Shown here in pieces: positions 42,104 through 47,753 of a DNA stretch of 47,753 nt; the first letter of the stretch is position 1, and the number at the start of each line of letters is the position of its first letter. The DNA is from Nemertoderma westbladi (taxonomy: Eukaryota; Xenacoelomorpha; Nemertodermatida; Nemertodermatidae): assembly GCA_032718475.1 (NCBI GenBank), contig JAUCBJ010002948.1, forward strand, positions 1 to 47,753. The letters are read 5' to 3'. The notes beneath the pieces are model-generated. The model ran no database searches, was not told the origin of the DNA, and saw only the letters and a program-made list of their open reading frames with translations. Both the position numbers and the translations under genes were made by a program.

Positions 42104-43456
42104 ATGACTTCGAGGATTCAACTGCGCCAACAGCTGGCTAGAGAGCAGGCCCTGCGAGAGGAATGGAACGAAGCAAGTCGAGGTGGTCATCAGTCTAGAG
42201 AGAGGGCTTACAGTGTACCGACCAGTTCCAGCACCACTAGTCTGCCTGGGTCGCTAGCCGGTATGGAACAGTCGAACCGCGGGAATCAGTTGCAGCAGGC
42301 AGACCATGTCACTAGCGGGTTGAGGCTGCTGAATCCGACTGAATTCCATCTACAGATGAGTCACGAGCGGCAACTGCGCGAGCTAATGAAAGCGACGAGT
42401 TCCAGGGAAGTGACGGCGTTGGCGCAGCTGTGCGGGCGTAGCGGCCCGATTACGTTGCGGGAGTTTCTAGCGACAGAGGCGGAAGGTTTCGTCGTGTCGC
42501 CTCCCAGCGGCGTCCAACGGAACCCGACCAGCCCCCATCCCGACCCGAACATGGACGAGATGTTTATGGGGATCGCTAGTCTCGACAGCCCCGGTGGGAA
42601 CACAGAGGACAGTCTCGATCTAATTGAACCGACATTGTCTACGACGCTGCCCCACGACAGTGTCGGACTGCTGCGAACGATAAACGAACCGCTGTCGGCC
42701 AGCTGTCCGGATTACAGTCCGACGCCGTTTAATAAAGACCGTCAGAAGAAGGACAACCACAACATGATAGAAAGACGTCGTCGTTACAACATAAACGACA
42801 GAATAAAGGAGTTGGGAGGCATGTTGCCGGGTAAACCCGAGGCCGAATCCAAGATGAACAAAGGGACCATCCTTAAATGGACCGTGGATTATATAAAACA
42901 GTTACAGCGGGATATTCAGAGGAACAAGGACTCGACAGAGGCGAATAAGTTGCTGCTCCTTCAGAATCAGCAGTTGCAGAATCAGTTACGGGACATGGAA
43001 TCGGCGTTTATGACTCGTGTGTGCGGAGGAGAGGGGGTCGACATCGAGGGTTTGAGTTTCCTTACTCCGCCGTACTCGCAATCGCTGCCAGTGATACAGG
43101 GGGAGATGCAACGAGTGCCCAGAACGCTGGTCTCATCACTGGAGGTGGGGTTATCCACCGACGACAATCCCCGGCTGGTGTCCCCCAACCACCCTGCAGC
43201 CTCACCCCACCTACTAACCACCTCACCCAACCCACTAACCACCTCACCCAACCCACTAAACGCGTTAAACATAAAGGAGGAAGGCCCAGGCCTCTGCCCA
43301 TCGTCTGACCGATCAGGAGCCCCTGAGCTCGACACATCCGACCGCTATTGGTCCGGAATGGACCATGACTTCCTGCTGGGGAGTCTTTCTCCCGTCACTA
43401 TGGATACGGGTCAGTTAGACTGCAACATGTACATGGATGAGAACGATCATTACTGA
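42104..43456 (+). CDS. MITF: MiT/TFE family bHLH-leucine zipper factor, single exon
   Basis: The ATG at 42104 (not the in-frame GTG at 42089) gives 450 residues starting [11 protein letters not shown]. This aligns residue for residue with the N-terminus of TFEB (MASRIGLRMQL), where S3-R4 and Q10-L11 bind Rag GTPases, and so fixes the start. [13 protein letters not shown] (150-162) matches the acidic activation segment. The bHLH is at 213-270 ([20 protein letters not shown], with [17 protein letters not shown]), then a zipper at 271-302. The C-terminus has LSPVTMD. These factors bind E-box/CLEAR sites to control lysosome, autophagy and, in vertebrates, pigment-cell genes, with nuclear entry controlled by mTORC1 through Rags. 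The C-terminal half has Ser-Pro-Asn-Pro-Leu repeats (about 366-386). AATAAA lies at 43761. No introns, unlike vertebrate orthologues. Which of MITF/TFEB/TFE3/TFEC it equals is not meaningful in invertebrates. Confidence 0.92.
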   Translation: MTSRIQLRQQLAREQALREEWNEASRGGHQSRERAYSVPTSSSTTSLPGSLAGMEQSNRGNQLQQADHVTSGLRLLNPTEFHLQMSHERQLRELMKATSSREVTALAQLCGRSGPITLREFLATEAEGFVVSPPSGVQRNPTSPHPDPNMDEMFMGIASLDSPGGNTEDSLDLIEPTLSTTLPHDSVGLLRTINEPLSASCPDYSPTPFNKDRQKKDNHNMIERRRRYNINDRIKELGGMLPGKPEAESKMNKGTILKWTVDYIKQLQRDIQRNKDSTEANKLLLLQNQQLQNQLRDMESAFMTRVCGGEGVDIEGLSFLTPPYSQSLPVIQGEMQRVPRTLVSSLEVGLSTDDNPRLVSPNHPAASPHLLTTSPNPLTTSPNPLNALNIKEEGPGLCPSSDRSGAPELDTSDRYWSGMDHDFLLGSLSPVTMDTGQLDCNMYMDENDHY

Positions 43457-45055
43457 CGAGGCCTTTTGGTTGGAAATTGTTGCTCAATATTAATGTAATA
43501 CAGCTATTCAACTGGTTTGGGGTGCTCGCAAACATTGCTTAAGTTCTGAATTAATTAATTGCGCTAATAATACAAATACAGTAATTAGTTGAGGCAGTAA
43601 GTTTATATTATTATTATGTTTATTTCTATCTATGCTTATAGAAATAAGTTTATTTCATTCCGTAAGTGCTTTTATTCTATTGTTATTTTGTATATAAAGA
43701 TATCATTTATTTAGTTTACTTAGTTCGGTTTACCATAAATTAATTACTTTTTGCTTTTTTAATAAAGATAGCGGGAGGTTCTCCTATACTCTTAATGAGA
43801 TATTATTTTGTTTGTCGAAATATTTTTGAATATATTTTTTGGAGTACTGAGTTCTACTGAGTTCGTATATTTAAGTTCCTGTAATTATTTCTTTCTTAAA
43901 TAAGATGATCCGACTAATAATACAGTTAATTCTCTACTTGTCTCTTTTCAGTCAGCTATGTTTTCATTATATCTTATAAAAAAAATGCTTTAATTTAAAG
44001 TTATTTCTTTTTCTACTTCATCCCGTGTGCCGGTATTTTTCTACTTCATACCGTGTGCCGGTATTTTTCTACTTCATACCGTGTGCCGGTATTTTTCTAC
44101 TTCAGTCCGTGTGCCGGTATTTTTCTACTTCATACCGTGTACCGGTATTATATCGTGACCATAGACCAGAACAAACACAGCAAATAGTATCGTTTCGATA
44201 AAAAAAAAACTACCCCATTTGCATTTGCCTCATTTGCCCCATTCTCCTAATTTTTTGCAGAGGGGTCAGGGAAGATGCAATAATTAATTATAAAAAAATA
44301 AGAACTGGTTATCAGAATATGAAGAAACTGCTTTTGGTAATTTATCAGAGGCAGAACAACACATGAAGTTACTTCGTGACATTACTCCGGGATATATGGA
44401 ACAAACCACACCATTTCCATGACTTGGTGCGTTGTTTTACCTCTCATATGTTACAACTTTAATGTTGTGTGGGTAGTTCTGTACTCATATATATATCTCA
44501 ATATCTTCTGTTATTATAATTGAACAATATACGGTTTTCGGATTTTAACATATGATGTATAACTCCCATCTGGCATCTTTTTGATGAAAAGAATGGGTTG
44601 CTGTGGATCTATGGTCACGATATTTAGATTTTCTCGTTTTCTTTGCTAGAAATGCGTATTTTCCTCTGTTGAATTTTTTACAGATTCAAAGGTTTTCAAT
44701 CACCTTTATTTCTATGTTAATTAATTTATGTTTATTGTTTCTTCTGAGAATCAAGATATTTGCAGTAATTCAGACTTAGCCATTTCATCTTAACTTTCAA
44801 ACAAATTCGAATACCTTTAATTCCTTTTTCTCATATGTCTAAGCCGCCATGGCCTGTAGATCCAGTAAATATTGGTGATCATTTGTACCGGCAGTGTTTA
44901 ACTATAATATTATTACAACTTTCAGTTTGATAAAGTCTCTGTGTATTGAATGTTCTTTGCAATTCCTGTCCCTTTTAAGATAAAGTCTTAGGTGGGTTCG
45001 ACACGAAACAAAAAATTTCAATATTTTGAAACCATCTCATTAGATTCAAAATTCG
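43457..45055. other. 3' flank of MiT/TFE gene
   Basis: AATAAA at 43761 is a plausible polyadenylation signal. A 28-bp array lies at 44014-44160. From about 44300 to 44421 one + frame reads NWLSEYEETAFGNLSEAEQH, then MKLLRDITPGYMEQTTPFP and a stop; it looks protein-like but has no start or clear splice site and no family was recognised. Confidence 0.4.
44014..44160. repeat. 28-bp tandem repeat, about five copies
   Basis: Unit CTACTTCATACCGTGTGCCG followed by GTATTTTT, with single-base variants (CATCCCG, CAGTCCG, GTACCGG). Confidence 0.9.
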
Positions 45056-46345
45056 ATGTGGGTCGAGCCACGAAGTTGGCGGAGCCTTAGCGAATTGACA
45101 CTGTTAGGGGGTGGGTCAATTTATGCAAATAGTTGTCGTCGTCGTCGCCGTCGTTGTCGTCGTCGTCGTTACGATTTTGACATGCTAATAACTTTGTCGG
45201 ATTTAAAGCTGCCAAGTTGAAAATTTGTAGGTATCAATATGAGCAAAAGTTGAGATTTTTGAGAGACTCTCAGACACCATCAGTGCAATGGTCTCCCGCT
45301 AGAGGGCCACATGTCTAAACATTAAATGCCCTCCCATTTCTTTGCTTTTAATCCGTTTAAGCTGAAACTTGGCAGATATGTATTAGACCATTAGCTGTGA
45401 CTTTCAAAGGAGGCGAATCCATCTGCAGTTCTCCAGTCTGCCGCTAGAGGGCCAAAGGTCTGAAAGTGAAATCGTTGTCGTCGTTACGATTTTGACATGC
45501 TAATAACTTTGTCGGATTTAAAGCTGCCAAGTTGAAAATTTGTAGGTATCAATATGAGCTAAAGTTGAGATTTTTGAGAGACTTTCAGACACCATCAGTG
45601 CAATGGTCTCCCGCTAGAGGGCCACATGTCTAAACATTAAATGCCCTCCCATTTCTTTGCTTTTAATCCGTTTAAGCTGAAACTTGGCAGATATGTATTA
45701 GACCATTAGCTGTGACTTTCAAAGGAGGCGAATCCATCTGCAGTTCTCCAGTCTGCCGCTAGAGGGCCAAATGTCTGAAAGTGAAATCGTTGTCGTCGTT
45801 ATGATATTGACATGCTTATAACTTTGTCGAATTTAAAGCTGCCAAGTTGAAAATTTGTTTTGTTGAAAATCAGTTAAACAGTCACCCGCTATAGGACTAC
45901 TTTATGCCTGAAAGTGAATAGATTCTCCCGTCTCATTGATTTTAATCAGTTTAAGCTGAATCTTGCCATATATTCTGGACCACATGCTGCGTCTTTGTGG
46001 GGGGGGGGGGGGGGGGGGGAGATTTAATCGGTCTGCCGCTATACGACGAAATTTCTGAAAGTGAGATCCGTCTCTCATTTCGTTATCCGTTATTCAAGAT
46101 GAAACTTGGCCGATGTACGTATGTACTATTCATCCATAGGCTGTGTCTTTGTGGGGCTGGAGACCCTAATCCATCTTCAGTTCTCACTATACCGCTAGAG
46201 TCAGAAATGTCTGAATAGAAATGAAAGAGGTAAAAAGTGATTAGGCGAAATCTGCTTAAAATTTGCTAATACAGTAATACTTTCGAATTAGTACTTAAAT
46301 TAAATTTAAGTCACGTGCTGCGCGAAGGCCCCACTTCGTGTAGAA
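45056..46345 (+). mobile_element. Interspersed element, copy 2 (GAGCCACGAAG family)
   Basis: Starts GTGGGTCGAGCCACGAAG with AGCCTTAGCG, then a GTC/GTCGTC microsatellite at 45133-45168, and ends CACGTGCTGCGCGAAGGCCC near 46335, the same edges as 6268-7830. The interior is a 315-bp tandem repeat (TACGATTTTGACATGCTAAT at 45170 and 45485, a diverged third from 45800). Each unit contains two related sub-blocks with CCGCTAGAGGGCCA and AAACTTGGCAGATATG-like words. G21 lies at 45999-46019. No coding capacity. Confidence 0.55.
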
Positions 46346-46364
46346 TTATACATATACAAATTAT

Positions 46365-46930
46365 AAGCATTTTTCGGTGAAATTTTTCAAAGCAGTGCGC
46401 CAATTTCTCAGAATTTGGTTCATTTTTTGAAATTTATATATTTTGTAATTTTTTTCCCAGACTTCCCCACTGGAGCATGTACATTCCGAAAATCCAACTA
46501 GCATCACCTGGATCCTAATCCTTCAAAACTTGTATGCTTTAATATGGCACCTTTTATACGAGCTTTGTTTGACTTTTAGCTCTGTTTACTCCTTTCGGGA
46601 TTATCGCGGAGGTGATTTTATTCATGTTCCTTTTTCTCGAGATCTGTAAATCCAATTGCCATGAAATTGTATACCTTTGTACAGAATCAAACAAACAAAG
46701 CCAAACAAGAAAGTCAAACAAAGCTCGTATAAAAGGTACCATATTAATGCATAGAAGTTTTTAAGGATTAGGATCCAGGTGATGGTAGTTGGATTTTCGG
46801 AATCTACATAAAATTCTGCTCAAGTGGGGAAAAGTCTTGCTAAATAATAAATTTCAGAAAATGAGCCAAATTTTAAAAAATTGGCGCACCACTTTGACAA
46901 ATTTCACCGAAAAATGCTTCTAACTTTTGA
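46365..46930. repeat. Large foldback (inverted repeat), arms about 210 bp
   Basis: Left arm from AGCATTTTTCGGTGAAATTT (46367) to AGCTTTGTTTGACTT (about 46577); right arm is the complement, from AAGTCAAACAAAGCT (46708) to AAATTTCACCGAAAAATGCT (about 46919). The arms look well over 80 percent alike with small indels; the centre is about 130 bp. No target duplication found. The 62-codon ORF across it is incidental. Confidence 0.9.
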
Positions 46931-47650
46931 ATGCTTGGCATGATGATGTTGAACCACCACCACCTTAAGTCGCCCCGTCGCTTTTGGCTGGTTGAAATAT
47001 ATTCATTTTGATTTATAACCCGTTGGAGAGATTAATTTAAATTCCCCTTCAGAATTCCCTTTTTGAATTCTTACTTCACACATATTGGCGTTGAACCCCA
47101 AATTGAACTCCCTAAAGCAGCTATTCTCTCGCTCTGCCCAGCTTATGTGTCATTGCCCTGGTAGCGCAATAGGAATGTCATTGACCTCGTATCTATCTCC
47201 AATAGACAAGGGGTGTGGACTATCATTAACCAGTCACACGTCCACCAGTACTCTTTAGTGGAGCCTGTAATAGTTAGTGAACACCCAACTCGTCCTACTG
47301 TTTTGGGGAGATGTCCCCGTATTGAATATTGGCTTGTTGGTGAAAGTAGATTGAGTAGATTACATTGCTAATAGTACCGGTATATGGTAATAGATTTTGA
47401 CCACTGGGATATCCGGTATTGGGGAATGATATAGGTTAGGCTTAGAGGTCAGTACTCAGTAGGTGGGTACTTTTATCTGTTTATCGTGGTTACAGAGAGA
47501 GTACCGGTACCACTGGTACCGCACCTACAGTCCAAAGACCAACCCAAGGCTGCAAGGACTGAAGGACTACTGAAACTTCAGTAGTTCTTAGGTACATCAT
47601 ACAGGCTACAGATCTACTGATACTGTGATAATTAAGGTGAATTCCAATAT
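46931..47650. other. Intergenic region at right edge
   Basis: No gene seen. At 47553-47580 GACTACTGAA and TTCAGTAGTT form a short hairpin. Confidence 0.5.
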
Positions 47651-47656
47651 GCTTAC

Positions 47657-47753
47657 CTCACTCCGTGTGGGTTGTCGTTCCATCCAGCGTTCCCTTCCCC
47701 GTTCCCACTTACGTTCCTTGTCCCACTTCCCTATTAACGACGACTTCCATGGA
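47657..47753 (-). CDS. Partial exon of unidentified gene at window edge
   Basis: On the minus strand one frame is open to a strong donor (GTAAGC, 47656-47651), reading PWKSSLIGKWDKERKWERGR then ERWMERQPTRSE. The other two frames have stops. The Trp/Lys/Arg-rich peptide is not recognised. It could also be a 5' exon starting at the internal Met. It runs off the window. Confidence 0.35.

Noticed and set aside
47150-47230. tRNA-like stretch CCCTGGTAGCGCAATAGG
   Set aside because: No B box follows and stems do not form.

Overview
This window is nuclear DNA of an invertebrate animal, probably marine. The evidence is spliced genes with GT-AG introns (cortactin, a neuronal calcium sensor), animal-only families (BNIP3, FES/FER kinase, MiT/TFE bHLH factor, MDH1B), AT-rich intergenic DNA full of minisatellites, and many eukaryotic transposons. 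I cannot name the species. No operon, CRISPR array, rRNA or convincing functional tRNA gene was seen.

Layout. 27-551 (-): BNIP3-like mitophagy receptor. 552-5004: intergenic DNA ending in a 67-bp and a perfect 50-bp minisatellite. 5995-9948: transposon debris (LINE fragment, an interspersed element, a SINE-like repeat). 9949-12523 (-): three-exon calcium sensor with a 39-bp minisatellite in intron 1. 13322-14085: 37-bp minisatellite. 14569-17088 (+): intronless FES/FER tyrosine kinase. 18626-20209 (+): intronless MDH1B. 21170-22064: 14-bp minisatellite. 22332-22999: broken transposase-like gene. 24020-32332 (+): first three coding exons of cortactin. Its exon-1 splice donor lies in a tandem array of nine copies, and its 6.8-kb second intron is a giant polypyrimidine array split by a LINE that carries a second LINE. 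33070-41570: transposon graveyard with a LINE whose reverse transcriptase is blown open by an 18-bp minisatellite, an LTR element with intact 5-bp target duplication, a hAT-type element with 8-bp duplication, and a foldback element with 8-bp duplication whose arms carry tRNA-like sequence. 42104-43456 (+): single-exon MiT/TFE factor. 45056-46930: another interspersed element and a 560-bp foldback. 47657-47753 (-): edge of an unidentified exon.

The genes do not form one pathway. BNIP3 (mitophagy) and MiT/TFE (lysosome and autophagy control) share a theme, and cortactin and FES/FER both act on actin and membranes (cortactin is a known FER substrate in other animals). Their closeness here may be chance. 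Four full-length single-exon genes beside two spliced ones is the most striking gene-level feature. The most unusual DNA-level features are the duplicated splice donors, the in-frame satellite inside a LINE and the tRNA-bearing foldback transposon.
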